A stretch of DNA of 64,000 nt, taken from the NCBI RefSeq assembly GCF_036898095.1, contig NC_090735.1:7894661-7958660 (forward strand), written 5' to 3'. A program made the translations under genes and the position numbers. This DNA comes from Palaemon carinicauda. Taxonomy: Eukaryota > Arthropoda > Malacostraca > Decapoda > Palaemonidae. The notes under the pieces were generated by a model. That model was not told the DNA's origin and did not search any database. It saw nothing but the letters and a program-made list of their open reading frames with translations. This document shows, piece by piece, positions 41,501 through 49,854 of the stretch (position 1 is the stretch's first letter; every line of letters begins with the position of its first letter).

Positions 41501-44500
41501 GGATAGGGCAAAGACTAAAGTGAAGTGTCTTTGACAGGAGAGTGAGCGGGGCTACTCTCACCATATGTCATTAACTATCTAGTTGACAATTTAAATGGCC
41601 ATTTCAACTCAGCTGACGACATTTCCTATTCTAAAGGACAAAAGGTTTGTATACATGTAAGACCAAAAAGTCTTAGCCTTATGATCCTTAAAGAGGAGTC
41701 CTCCCAAAGCTCAAAATGTTGACTCTATATATTGCAATACTACATCCAAATTCCAATAAACTGACCTGACAACTGGAGATTCCTCTATAGTAAAAGAACA
41801 GAAAACACATCATCGAAAATACCTGAAGAGGGCAAATCCAACCAACGATGCTTGGATATAGTATAAAGCAGGAACCTACATAAAAACTCTTAATACCCAA
41901 ATTGTAGAGTTTCTTCTTCTAAAACAGGTAATACTTAAACTTTACAATATTATCCAAACTTGTCCTAGTCACTGAACCATTCCCAGACCTACATCAATCA
42001 AAAGACACATACTACTGTTTCGAATACAAATTATTAATAGACTGCTTCTTGGAACCCTTTTTTCTCAAAAGAATATATTGGACAGTCTCCATATGGTTAA
42101 ATGAACCACAAGGGGACTTAGGCAAAAGGCCTGCAAAACCAGTTGCCTGAGAAGATTAGGCCCACAAAAACACATAATTGGGCAATCCAACAACTGAGAC
42201 CACATACCAGTAAACAAAAGTGAGCTACCATCATGATCCTTCTACATTATTCAAAGATACTCTGAACTTGTTTACCACCACCTGATTCAATGAAAACTTG
42301 GAATCCTATTGTAATAGTAAACAAAATTCCTGCAAGCCAAAATATCATGGTAGAAGCTATTAAATCTCTCATGAAAATGCAATAAAGGCTGAAGATGAAC
42401 TGTTACAGCTACAGTTCCTGCTAGTCCAACTTTGTAGAGAGATTGGACTGCAACAAAGTAACACATGTTCATACATTATGCAGATTACTGGACTATTTAT
42501 GCAGAAACCAGATTGTTGTAACAAAGGTAACTAAATTCTTTCACGATGAAAAGTTGCATATTTGACACCTCAGAGAGAGTAAACTGAGAAATACATGAAC
42601 CACAGATACAATTCATCAATTTGTAACCTATCCACTTATCTAGTGCCACATTAGGTAGATGAAATACTTAGCTGTAAACCAAACATAAAATAGAAACTAG
42701 CTGGTTGTCCTACTTTGCACTAAAAACTGTGACTATAAGTTCTTCTAAATCATGAGGCTAAAGATCATAGTTTGCAAAGAAATTGTTGAGGGGGCCTTGA
42801 TATTCTTTTGTTAGGGGCTTTAATATTCTTACATTTTTCCACAACATATGGTAGTAGTTATCCTTCACAGAAAGGACCTCCATTAATGACTTTCTCTGTG
42901 GGGCACAAATGTGCAAACCCTAAAAAGCTGTACTTTAGTAATTCTTGAAACTTAAGATTACCTGAGAGTTCCAAGCATTAATAAATTCTCCAAGTCATTA
43001 CTGGTAGCTTGAATACAGTAAGTAACTAATACAGAAGTCACCTTTCTTGTAGATTTAGAAGACTGCTGTTCTTAATGAATATCTTATGATTTAAATTAAT
43101 ACAAGTATGACTAAAAATGCAACTAAATTTTCAAGGACACATTTTCATAACTTCAAGGACATTATAAAATGCCCCAATCCAACATATGACCTCTGACAGT
43201 CAAAATGAAGAAATAGAACTTAATGGAGAACTAAAGAACATATCTTTTTGAAATAAAACACAAACATAAAAAGAAAATGGAAAGTGTCGAGGATCATCTA
43301 AATTTGGGCGGTTACTATATCATAAAATTTTTAAGCACCTATTGCATTACAGTGCTCAGTTTGTTTATCTTGACCAGAAAATTGTGATCGAGTAAGATTA
43401 AAAAGTAAGAATTTGTAATTTGAAAGAAGAAACCACTATATACTTCAAATATGGGGCTTTATAGATCTTTTTACAGATCTTAATAACCAAGATTACCAAA
43501 CAATTAAACTTGTTAATAGGTATTTTCTTAATACTGTAAATTTAAATTATAAATGATTTTCTCCAAAGTTTTAAATTTTTTTTTAATGAAAGTTAATTCG
43601 CTATTTATTTCCTAGGAATTCTACAAGGGCTTTTTAATTTTTAGTATTGTAATTCATAAAGTAAAGGAACACTATAAGGTATAAATTCACAACTACCATT
43701 TGTGACCAGTATTATGGGGCCATTTAAATACAGTACACCCCTATAATATATACACCTGCAAAAACAGATACATTACACCCCTATAATAGATACACCTGCA
43801 AAAACAGATTCATTACACCCCTATAATATATACACCTGCAAAAACAGATTCATTACACCCCTATAATATATACACCTGCAAAAACAGTAAGCCATACCTA
43901 CATCAGCATTTACCTGATCTCCATTAACTCTCTCCCTGCAAACACTAAAGGGTCCCACTAAGGGTTATCCAATAATTCTCAAAAAAAGAATGAAGAAATA
44001 TAATGGAGAGCGATGCAGACAAAGAAATTTCCTGATACTAGAATCCAATTTGAGTTGCATTGCTTGAGAAAAGCATGTAACATGTTCAGCAATGCTAGCA
44101 TGATTAGTATGTCCTTTCTTACTAGAGACTTTTAAGACTTGATAATCTCCTTTTTCTTTAGCGTAAACAGCGTTGTAACACACATACGTAATGCGCATGC
44201 ATGAGGATACACAAAGTACATTTTACAATAACACTTACATCCCTATACATTTAAGTTAGTAAGTCAATAGGAGAAGAATGATTACAGACATCGGAAAATA
44301 CATTAAACTAGCCTTATATATACTGTGATACATAAAAATACGTCATGCTATCCAAGGACCATGATTTGTTCAAATTAGCAATTTGTGAAAAAATAGTTCT
44401 CCATCAAAATTACACCACAAGTGCTCTCCATAAAACACAGCAAATGCAGATACAAATTGACAAAAGGATTTTAACAACAAGAGAGGAATTCATGTTAGAC

Positions 44501-46109
44501 ATCACCTGTGAGTCTGTTTCTCCAAATGTGAGCATTACCTATGGATATACAGTATAGCATTGTACTTGCATTCAGTGACCTTTTTACTTACGATGGAATC
44601 AATTTAGTCATAGTTTGTTTTTAATCTGAAAATACAGTACTGTATTAACCCTTTTACCCCCAAAGGACGTACTGGTACGTTTCACAAAACTCATCCCATT
44701 ACCCCCATGGACGTACCGGTACGTCCTTGGAAAAAACTGCTGTTTACATTTTTTTTTGCATATTTTTGATGATTTTTTTTAGAAACTTTAGGCATTTTCC
44801 AAGAGAATGAGACCAATTTGACCTCTCTATGATGAAAATTAAGGCTGTTAGAGCAATTTAAAAAATATATACTGCAAAATGTGCTTGAAAAAAAATAACC
44901 CCTTGGGGGTTAAGGGTTGGAAAGTTCCAAATAGCCTGGGGGTAAAAGGGTTAATATTTTACATATTTTTCTATTAGAAGTTGCATAAATATATCACTGC
45001 ATATGTCATCATCTCCGCCTACGCCTATTGACGCAAAGGGCCTCGACCGACCTACATACAGTAAATAGTTTTGAGAGAAAACTGTATATGTAGGTCAGAT
45101 AATTCCTTTCTGCTCACAGACCAAATAACACACTAGGAGACACTTGTTTCTGTCAACTTTGTGTTTTATTTAATAAATAGAAATTTAAATATTCTTATTG
45201 GTAAATCAGACGTCCTGAAAAATTGATAACGGGATATTTTAATTTCTATTCATTCTATCTCACCATTAATTACTCTTGGAGTTTCTTCTTAGTAAGCAGC
45301 CCGGTCACACTTTCACAGGCAAGTTATTTTATATAAAAAAAGGAGGTAAATATGAAAAAAGATAAATACTGTAGGGAGTAAATAAGATAAAACAGCACCT
45401 TAGTTCAATATGCTGGAAGCATGCTGTATTCGAGAAAATAAATACAGTATACATCACTTGGGAGAAAATATTAAAAAAGTACCACAGCAGTTACTTTTCA
45501 TGTTGTAATACTGCACAGTATACTTTAAACAAACTGAACATAAGATCTTTATCTCCAATATGATGCAGAAAGTTACATTCAGTCCTCTAAACATTGCAAA
45601 AAGCCTATGACCAACGTGAAAATAATGAAAAATTATTGATCCTTTACAAATACAAACAATTATTCAACTTACCTCCTCTTCAATAGCAAGGAGTTTAACA
45701 ATGTTTTCATGATTCACTTTTTTAAGAACTTCAAATTCGCGCATCTGCACTTCATGCGGACGCATGTGCGACAACTGGTTGAAGGTCTTAACTGCAACTG
45801 GCTCACCGGTGTGCTGCGAAAAATAATGACAATGAAGCAAATCGAGAACCAGATAAAAATATATTAATTATTGTTCCTATTAAAATAACTTACAGTACAG
45901 TACATAACCCAGGGACAGGGACCATAAATTGTGTCCTATCATGAAAAATATTATTAATGTCCTTTAATGGTAGCAGATGTTTATTTTAATGTTATTTTTC
46001 TTAAAATATTTTATTTTTCCTTGTTTACTTTCCTCACAGGGCTATTTTCCATGTTGGAGCCCCTGGGATAATAGAATACTGCTTTTCCAACTAGGGTTGT
46101 AGTGTAGCA

Positions 46110-46140
<31 letters not shown>

Positions 46141-47289
46141 ATAATAATAACAATAATAATAATAATAAGGAAGTTAACATTAAATGGAAAACTGTGCTTG
46201 ATTAAAAAAAATCCAAATTTCTCATTGCCATAGTTGCATTTAACAAGACTCGGCTAAACACTTCAAATAATAGAATTAAAACATTAAAATATACTGTAAT
46301 TGCCCTAATATGTATGTTCCTTTAAGGTATCTTCAGTAACAATAAAGTACCAGTACTGTACTGCGCTCTTAATAGTTGGGACAATAATCATATCTACATT
46401 TGAGGGCCCTGAAATTGTACCAACCCTTTTTTTTATTGAACAATATATTGAGAGTTTTACAATTTGTTTTTCCTGTTTAGCAACCATTTCTTGTAAGTGC
46501 ACATTAATGCAGAACTAAATATAACCAATCAGTCTTGTGGTTAAGTTCTATATCATGACATAGTGATTTCACTACAGAATATTCAGTCGTTAGTATCTCA
46601 ATGTATATATTTTCACCTTTATTTAAAACTGGCTAAAAAGCAACTAGAGTTATGTACTTCATTATATGGAACATTGAATTCTCATCCTGAATTATAACTA
46701 ATACTTTCATTTGGTATGACATTTAATCCTTCACATGATGGCTTTTCCCAATCACTACACAAATTGTATTTGAAGCTTTCATTTTCTGGATCTCTTACAA
46801 TACTCTCACAGTTCCGAGAGTGGTTTGATGTTAAAACCAAATGTTGGAGACAATCTAAATGATAATGCTACATTATCATAACATTAACCAAATAAATTCT
46901 TTTAAAGGTACTGTATTTGTATTTTTCAAAGCTATACAGACTTGAGCCCTTTAAAATACGTTGTCTTAATGTGAGCTGGAAAAAGGGTGGTTGAAGTGGG
47001 AAGTGTGAATTTACAGCACTCAGAACAAAGAACAAAGAAAAAAGAACTTATGTTCTAAGAGCCTTTCCTACCCACCAATAAGCTACTCTCCCTATTCTAA
47101 AAGACAAAAAGTTTTTATACATGTAGGAACAAACAGATCTAAAACGTTTTTGGAGAAAAATAAACTTCATATCTTACCCTGTTGACACCCTGGAACACTG
47201 CTCCAGTGGCACCTTTCCCCAGGACAGATGTCGTACACCATACATAGTTGGCAGATCCCCGAAGGAATGACATTCCTGTTACACTCACC
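9243..47289 (-). CDS. TBK1: TBK1/IKK-epsilon-type serine/threonine kinase, 14 coding exons
   Basis: Innate-immune kinase of the TBK1/IKKE family, a cytosolic enzyme that in animals phosphorylates IRF-type factors and autophagy adaptors. Coding exons (minus strand): 47178-47273, 45673-45813, 40113-40242, 39599-39780, 38865-38946, 37573-37759, 37238-37417, 34931-35136, 34387-34540, 32149-32368, 31928-32002, 17184-17385, 14336-14474, 9258-9444 (or to 9243). All have GT/AG borders and their phases chain without a break. Kinase landmarks in my numbering: glycine loop GKGATGAVF at 19-27, Lys41 in [12 protein letters not shown] with Asp138, DFG at 160-162, and activation-loop Ser175 in [10 protein letters not shown] (equivalent to human Ser172). 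The ubiquitin-like domain starts near 318, followed by a helical coiled-coil scaffold. Total about 731 residues against 729 in human TBK1. Introns carry DIRS-B and many smaller repeats. Confidence 0.93.
9800..11425. mobile_element. Deleted DIRS-D-family element in TBK1 intron 13
   Basis: The left part (9830-10100) has ACCATACAAACCCAAGTC, then AGCTAGAAAAATACAAAT and TTTGTTCCTATGAGTATAC, matching in order the left end and ICR of DIRS-D at 57987-58330. The right part (11290-11425) ends in GATTTGTATACCTGTAAGAAC, a right-end motif shared with copies near 17.1, 41.65, 47.1 and 57.4 kb. The 10.4-11.28 kb body has no recognisable coding. Confidence 0.5.
11855..12142 (+). mobile_element. RTE/CR1-like LINE 3' fragment ending in an ATG repeat
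   Basis: Encodes a decayed RWRWFGHA...TPQERLV block and ends GCCCTTTGCGTCAATAGGCG then GAGATGATGATGATG. The same tail occurs inverted at 36845-37115 and, as a stub, at 45003-45060. The RWFGH motif is typical of the end of many arthropod non-LTR polymerases. Confidence 0.6.
12520..12645 (-). mobile_element. LINE 3' tail fragment (AAT-tailed family)
   Basis: Reverse complement of the tail seen at 21060-21172: CCCACTGGGCTATTTTTCC, GTTGGAGCCCTTGGCTTATA, CCAACTAGGG, ending in an AAT-rich tract. Confidence 0.65.
12735..13340 (+). pseudogene. Tigger/pogo-family DDE transposase fossil
   Basis: The + strand reads [15 protein letters not shown] near 12765-12810 and [16 protein letters not shown] near 12855-12905. 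These match the family's LLLVDNAPGHPKAL and NTTSLLQPMDQGVI signatures, which hold the second catalytic Asp and its downstream block. FIIEDMAKV near 12985-13015 fits the next conserved stretch. An in-frame TAG follows near 12926 and there are further stops. Too short and broken to function. Confidence 0.7.
13420..13798. repeat. 30-bp minisatellite, about 12 units
   Basis: Unit CTCCATGTCCAAAGACCTCT plus ten bases (CCTCTATCAT), with variants toward the right end where indels break the period. Because the unit is 30 bp, one + frame reads [10 protein letters not shown] repeatedly, and minus frames are open too. No flanking coding context, so I treat it as non-coding. Confidence 0.9.
13800..14335. 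other. TBK1 intron 13 right part, no feature seen
   Basis: AT-rich intron sequence. No repeat or coding homology recognised. Confidence 0.5.
14336..14474 (-). CDS. TBK1: TBK1 coding exon 13
   Basis: Acceptor TTTTTCAG before 14474, donor GTAAGT after 14336. Begins after one base of a split codon and ends with two. Encodes a helical segment ([20 protein letters not shown]) of the C-terminal scaffold/coiled coil. Confidence 0.88.
14475..16540. other. TBK1 intron 12 left part, no feature seen
   Basis: AT-rich with no recognisable element or gene. Confidence 0.5.
16545..17135 (+). mobile_element. Fragment of a DIRS-D-related interspersed repeat
   Basis: Shares an ordered run of blocks with 41060-41680 (AACTCCCTAATGTAGATCC / AACTCCCCAATGTCAATTA; TCTCCCTGGTCCTGA / TCTCCCTGCTCCTGA; CCTTTAATGG / CCTTTAACAG) and ends in the same AAAAGTTTATATACGAG motif. 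It is non-coding and abuts exon 12. Confidence 0.45.
17184..17385 (-). CDS. TBK1: TBK1 coding exon 12
   Basis: Acceptor TCTTACAG before 17385, donor GTAAGT after 17184. Encodes [20 protein letters not shown] and onward to RDRAAR plus one base of the next codon, 67 codons of the scaffold/dimerisation helix region. Confidence 0.9.
17711..17768. repeat. (AAT)n microsatellite
   Basis: About 19 uninterrupted ATA/AAT trinucleotides in TBK1 intron 11. Confidence 0.95.
17769..20590. other. TBK1 intron 11, no gene seen
   Basis: AT-rich intron DNA with short A and T runs (for example 18412-18430 and 18847-18860). No recognisable coding or element. Confidence 0.5.
20600..21172 (+). mobile_element. 5'-truncated non-LTR retrotransposon (Jockey/CR1-like) with AAT tail
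   Basis: The last 93 codons are open at 20684-20965 and carry [20 protein letters not shown], the usual C-terminal signature (RSFIPxxxxLWNxLP) of arthropod Jockey/CR1-type polymerases. The 3' UTR follows with GGGCTATTTTTCCCTATTGG and CCAACTAGGGTTGTAGC, then (AAT)n at 21142-21172. The catalytic RT part is missing. Confidence 0.75.
21173..22411. other. TBK1 intron 11 between LINE and DIRS-B, no feature seen
   Basis: AT-rich DNA with no recognised repeat. Confidence 0.45.
22413..22743. repeat. DIRS-B 3' terminal repeat and internal complementary region
   Basis: Arm 22413-22464 is the inverted copy of 22654-22705. The block 22654-22743 joins the complement of the left terminus to the complement of the right terminus (ATTTTTCAATATTTAACTTA), as expected of a DIRS internal complementary region. 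Confidence 0.85.
23139..24290 (-). pseudogene. DIRS-B tyrosine recombinase, broken
   Basis: Homologous along its length to the DIRS-C recombinase. The catalytic Arg in AKRVSE and the Tyr in FASFYLKDV remain. The HxxR motif reads QEVR (CAA at the position where DIRS-C has CAC), so the catalytic His is missing. A single-base loss near 23755 breaks the frame: the upstream part ends [10 protein letters not shown] where DIRS-C reads KTFFLVCLATAKR. Not expected to be active. Confidence 0.85.
24260..25285 (-). pseudogene. DIRS-B RT thumb, RNase H and downstream domain, frameshifted
   Basis: Starts at the RT thumb ([15 protein letters not shown] near 25115-25160). RNase H follows: [30 protein letters not shown], and [12 protein letters not shown], where DIRS-C has VNSDNTT. 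Frames change near 25020, 24690 and 24570. The RT fingers and palm, including YLDDW, are absent: at 25285 the homology jumps straight to gag. Confidence 0.85.
25286..27503 (-). pseudogene. DIRS-B gag remnants with an internal duplication
   Basis: 27216-27503 contains [18 protein letters not shown], matching DIRS-C gag. The middle-gag block TCFDAVRQP followed by SRQSRVDAV and VVDSSQTV occurs twice, at 26488-26727 and again at 25350-25590. Between them, 25960-26110 resembles the gag C-terminus. The second copy runs into the RT thumb at 25285. The Cys-rich gag start seen in DIRS-A and DIRS-C is not present. Confidence 0.75.
27504..28700. other. AT-rich 5' segment of DIRS-B without DIRS homology
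   Basis: Between gag and the right terminal repeat lie 1.2 kb of AT-rich sequence with short CT runs (27850-27905). In DIRS-C the same interval is under 400 bases. No coding is seen; it looks like acquired or replaced 5' sequence. Confidence 0.5.
28725..28903 (-). repeat. DIRS-B 5' terminal inverted repeat
   Basis: Inverted copy of 22440-22600: ATTGAGTACTGGGTATCTGG, GATGGCGCTGTTGGG, GCGATCGCTGGCGAG, TCTGTCGGGCAACAG. Confidence 0.9.
28904..31927. other. TBK1 intron 11 right part, no gene seen
   Basis: AT-rich; no recognised element. Confidence 0.5.
31928..32002 (-). CDS. TBK1: TBK1 coding exon 11
   Basis: Exactly 25 codons ([20 protein letters not shown], then EVDKV), phase 0 at both ends, acceptor ATCTCAG and donor GTGAGTG. 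Part of the long scaffold helix. Confidence 0.88.
32149..32368 (-). CDS. TBK1: TBK1 coding exon 10
   Basis: Acceptor ATTTCTAG, donor GTAAGT. Encodes [20 protein letters not shown] and on to [11 protein letters not shown], coiled-coil scaffold. Completes a codon split with exon 9. Confidence 0.9.
32470..33560. mobile_element. Decayed repeat related to the DIRS-D family, in TBK1 intron 9
   Basis: The left end has CTTGTATTTTTCCTAGTTAT and AATGGCCATTGAATTCGTTAA, matching left ends at 9.85 and 58.05 kb. The rest is degraded, with no protein motif I can name. The right boundary is a guess. Confidence 0.35.
33561..34386. other. TBK1 intron 9 right part, no feature seen
   Basis: AT-rich intron; nothing recognised. 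Confidence 0.45.
34387..34540 (-). CDS. TBK1: TBK1 coding exon 9
   Basis: Acceptor TCTGTTGCAG, donor GTAAGT. Encodes [20 protein letters not shown] and on to YSVLMFM. Phase 1 in, phase 2 out. It leads from the ubiquitin-like domain into the scaffold helices. Confidence 0.88.
34931..35136 (-). CDS. TBK1: TBK1 coding exon 8 (ubiquitin-like domain)
   Basis: Acceptor CTTTCCAG, donor GTAGTA. Encodes [32 protein letters not shown], then a Ser/Pro/Thr-rich linker [15 protein letters not shown]. This is the second half of the ubiquitin-like domain plus linker. Confidence 0.9.
35137..35925. other. TBK1 intron 7, no feature seen
   Basis: AT-rich; nothing recognised. Confidence 0.45.
35930..36840 (+). 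pseudogene. Highly decayed DIRS-type tyrosine recombinase relic, opposite strand
   Basis: The + strand reads [20 protein letters not shown] near 36155-36215, matching the DIRS core-binding pattern ([20 protein letters not shown] in DIRS-C). [16 protein letters not shown] near 36330-36380 matches VCLATAKRVSEVHAF, with the catalytic Arg region mutated. Many stops follow. No ends identified. Confidence 0.5.
36845..37115 (-). mobile_element. RTE/CR1-like LINE 3' fragment, inverted copy
   Basis: Reverse complement matches 11855-12142 block by block, including CACTCCCCAAGAGAGATTAG, CCCAGGCCTACATGGCTGAG and CCCTTTGCGTCAGTAGG with an ATG-rich tail. Confidence 0.65.
37238..37417 (-). CDS. TBK1: TBK1 coding exon 7
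   Basis: Acceptor ATATTTCAG, donor GTATGT. Encodes [20 protein letters not shown] (end of kinase domain), then [19 protein letters not shown], the start of the ubiquitin-like domain. Confidence 0.92.
37573..37759 (-). CDS. TBK1: TBK1 coding exon 6
   Basis: Acceptor ATCTACCAG, donor GTAAG. Encodes [20 protein letters not shown] and on to [12 protein letters not shown], the kinase C-lobe with the PFRP motif of the TBK1/IKKE group. Confidence 0.92.
37760..38864. other. TBK1 intron 5 with C/A runs and a (TA)n tract
   Basis: Contains an (A)n tract at 38479-38510 and (TA)n at 38511-38559. No gene. Confidence 0.7.
38511..38559. repeat. (TA)n microsatellite after a C9/A-rich tract
   Basis: About 24 TA dinucleotides, preceded by nine C and about 30 A-rich bases. 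Confidence 0.95.
38865..38946 (-). CDS. TBK1: TBK1 coding exon 5
   Basis: Acceptor CTTTCATAG, donor GTAAGT. Encodes [20 protein letters not shown] then RVDLWSI, the kinase P+1 loop and helix F region (DLWSIG). Confidence 0.92.
39599..39780 (-). CDS. TBK1: TBK1 coding exon 4 (catalytic and activation loops)
   Basis: Acceptor TTGTTTCAG, donor GTAAG. Encodes HRDLKPGN (catalytic Asp138), [10 protein letters not shown] (DFG) and the activation-loop Ser175 in [11 protein letters not shown]. All catalytic residues are present, so the kinase should be active. Confidence 0.95.
40113..40242 (-). CDS. TBK1: TBK1 coding exon 3
   Basis: Acceptor ACAAACAG, donor GTACAG. Encodes [20 protein letters not shown] and on to FILVLSHL, the hinge with gatekeeper Met in VIVMEL and helix D. 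Confidence 0.92.
40440..41690 (+). mobile_element. Interspersed repeat related to DIRS-D (long copy of the 16.5 kb repeat)
   Basis: 41060-41680 matches 16600-17135 block by block. The right end AAAGGACAAAAGGTTTGTAT resembles right ends at 11.39, 17.10, 47.10 and 57.41 kb. The 40.6-41.0 kb part is GC-richer, coding-like debris with no identifiable motif. Confidence 0.45.
41691..43730. other. TBK1 intron 2, no gene seen
   Basis: AT-rich intron DNA; nothing recognised. Confidence 0.45.
43735..43887. repeat. 40-bp tandem repeat, about 3.8 units
   Basis: Unit starts ACACCCCTATAATATATACA and continues CCTGCAAAAACAGATTCATT. Copies begin at 43735, 43775, 43815 and 43855 and are nearly identical. 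Confidence 0.95.
44649..44950. mobile_element. piggyBac-type MITE with TTAA duplication
   Basis: The terminal inverted repeat CCCTTTTACCCCCA (with a near-match at the right end) is flanked by TTAA at 44645-44648 and 44951-44954. It is 302 bp and has no coding. A perfect 18-bp palindrome, GGACGTACCGGTACGTCC, lies near 44710-44727, with a related GGACGTACTGGTACGT near 44664. Confidence 0.75.
45003..45060 (-). mobile_element. LINE tail stub (ATG-tailed family)
   Basis: CATCATCTCCGCCTACGCCT then ATTGACGCAAAGGGCCTCG matches the 3' tails at 12080-12142 and 36850-36900. Confidence 0.6.
45673..45813 (-). CDS. TBK1: TBK1 coding exon 2
   Basis: Exactly 47 codons, phase 0 at both ends; acceptor TTTCGCAG, donor GTAAGT. 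Encodes [20 protein letters not shown] and on to [11 protein letters not shown], with catalytic Lys41 and helix C. Confidence 0.93.
45955..46169 (+). mobile_element. LINE 3' tail with AAT repeat
   Basis: Has GGGCTATTTTCCATGTTGGA, CCAACTAGGGTTGTAGTG and an (AAT)n tail from 46112, the same 3' UTR as 21060-21172. Confidence 0.7.
46905..47142. mobile_element. Short MITE-like derivative of the DIRS-D family, beside TBK1 exon 1
   Basis: Left end TTGTATTTTTCAAAGCTATA; right end AAAAAGTTTTTATACATG. Both match the ends of larger copies. About 240 bp, ending some 35 bases from the exon 1 donor. Confidence 0.5.
47178..47289 (-). CDS. TBK1: TBK1 exon with start codon (coding exon 1)
   Basis: ATG at 47273-47271 followed by [20 protein letters not shown] and [12 protein letters not shown], which includes the glycine-rich loop. 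Donor GTAAG after 47178. Upstream, TGTTTTAG at about 47290 looks like an acceptor, so 47274-47289 is 5' UTR and a non-coding exon should lie further right. Confidence 0.92.
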
Positions 47290-47985
47290 TAAAACACAAT
47301 GAGTTTTTAAAGGTAAAAGAAATACGACAATGATATTCAATGAAGACATCTTTGATGTCATAACCAATTGATCGTCAACTCTGGGAAGTTAACCTGTAAG
47401 ATTCTAAACTAAGGGCATAGCTGTCATACAGTTTCTTTACTGTTCCCCAACACTGTTCATAGGGGAAGAATCTAGAAAATACACATGCAGTCAAATTAAC
47501 CTTACAATGCATACCTGTCATACAGTACTACAATACTGAACTTTAAAGGATTCTACATTCCCTTGTGAAAGAAAAATCAGGAATATAAATATCTTAAGGT
47601 TACGCATCATATATGAAATAAAAAAATGCAGATCAAATTAAGCAATAGAGTAAGGGATACGCAACAGGAGTAAAAGCTTTGCAAGCTGGGCACTTTAGTG
47701 TTATTTAAAGCATTCACACTCAGGTATTCTGAGCAATGATAAGCATTTAAAGCTCACACTACAAGGAATTTACTAGGTTATAAATTACTCAGATTTAATC
47801 ATATATCCAGATTGATTAACAAACTACTGTATTTGTTTGAAAGTCTTTACCGAAATCTTCCGTGGTTACGCAATAACCAAAGATTTTTCTGGATATGAAT
47901 AATCTTGGAGCTAAATTTTTACTTATAAAAATAAAATCTATCATCTTTCATGAGTATATAAATTACCACCCATTGAAATACTACC
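47290..47985. other. Intron/upstream DNA of TBK1, no feature seen
   Basis: AT-rich; no recognisable non-coding first exon. Confidence 0.4.
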
Positions 47986-47989
47986 GCTA

Positions 47990-48595
47990 GAGAGTTATGG
48001 GTCCTATGACTGGCCAGAGAGTACTACTGTACAGTACATTGGATTATTCTCTTTAGTTACAGTTCATTTTCCTTTTGCCTACACATACACATAATAGTCT
48101 GGCTTATTCTTTACATATTCTCCTCTGTCCTCATACACCTGACACCACTGAGATTACCAAACAATTCTTCTTCTCTCAAGGGGTTAACTACTGCACTGTA
48201 ATCGTTCAGTGCCCCTTTCCTCTTGGTAAGGATAGAGGAGACTCTTTAGCTATGGTAAGCAATTCTTCTAGGAGAAGGACACTCCAAAATCAAACCATTG
48301 TTCTCTAGTCTTGGGTGGTGCCATAGCCTTTGTACCAAGGCCTTTCACTGTCTTGGGTTAGAGTTCTCTTGCTTGAGGGTACACTCGGGCACACTATTCT
48401 ATCTTATTTCTCTTCCTCTTGTTTTGTTAAAGTTTTTATAGTTTATATGGAAATATTTATTCTAATGTAGTCACTGTTCTTAAAATATTTTATATTTCCT
48501 TGTTTCCTTTCCTCTCTGGGCTATTTTCCCTGTTGGAGCCCCTGGGCTTATAGGTTGTAGCCTAGCAAGTAATAATAATAATAATATAATGATAC
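47990..48595 (+). mobile_element. LINE 3' UTR fragment with AAT tail (longest copy)
   Basis: Ends with GGGCTATTTTCCCTGTTGGA, GCCCCTGGGCTTATAGG and (AAT)n at 48568-48588. The upstream part likely belongs to the same 3' UTR. Confidence 0.55.
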
Positions 48596-49854
48596 ATAGT
48601 AAAGTATGTACTGTACCATATCCCAAAAAGTAAGCAAGCCTAAATTTGTTGAATGAATTAAATCTGAAGGGTCAGGAGGTGGGATTTTGTGTAAGATATG
48701 GATTTGTAAATAAACAGCTGAAACTACTGTATTAGTTTCCCTACATGTATTGATTAATACTACAGCAAGGGTAGTTTTCAATATCTTTCCACTGCTACCA
48801 AGAACCTCACAGAGATTAGTGATACAGTATCTACAAGTCACAAGAAAATTAGACATGCCAACTAGAAGGTTGGTAAGACAAACCTCTGGACTTCATGTGA
48901 GTGCAACTGAAAATTATACAGTACCTAACTTTATACAATACAAAAAAGATCCCAGTAGCTGGAACTTTTAAAAAGGAAAATATCCAGAACTCATATTTGC
49001 TTTGCTTTTACCAAGAAAACGCAAATGACCAGTACTACAGAAATAAATTCCTTGACTACACGAGGCCCATACAAACAGTCAATGTGTAAATAAAATGATG
49101 GTATAGTAACTTAAACACCAGGGTAGGGCAACACTGTAAGAAGAGATAATTAAAGATGACACGAGAACAAAAGATAGGTTGAAGGGAAAGTGGTGACCTC
49201 AAGTGTTCATGAGAACACTGGTAATCCAAAAAACAAGAAATATTAGCCATACATTTTATGCTGTTCTTATTACAATACTAACATATGAAAAACCCTATCA
49301 TCTGATTCCAAACACATATAAATGCTCAAAATAATTACACTGATAACAAATTATAAACTTAACATGCACAGGAAATTACTAGAAAATTTACAAAACTCTT
49401 AAATCGGGCAAAGTCACCTTTCTTCAAAATAAGAAAAACCTTACTGCAGAGATCTAGAATCAAAACTGCTACCTACTTCCTCATGGTTTGGAAATCAAGA
49501 GTGTTCTCAAGTCCTCTAAACCTCAGCATTCAACCAGCATGCCCCCATATAGTTCCAGAAGCCAATTGTCCATAAGAAAATGTCCAAAATTCACCCATTA
49601 CTAAGAGGCCATGTGTAACACAAGTGTGGAAATACACAAATATTGAATGGAAGTGAAAATATTTACAGAACTTTACTGCACTGACAAAAGAGAGCTAAGT
49701 ACACCATTCACAACATTCTATTACCAATTGGACTCTCACAATGTTTGCCAAGACACTCTTGCTTTTCTTTCAATGTTCCCAACATTGGTACTGTATGCTA
49801 TTATGTGATGTTCTTTGCATAGTCATATGTTCCTTTGCTGCCTTTCAGCCCAAT
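48596..49854. other. Unique AT-rich DNA, no feature seen
   Basis: No gene or repeat recognised between the LINE tail and DIRS-C. Confidence 0.45.

Noticed and set aside
43735..43887. Possible spaced regulatory repeats
   Set aside because: Simple contiguous 40-bp tandem duplication with no recognisable motif.
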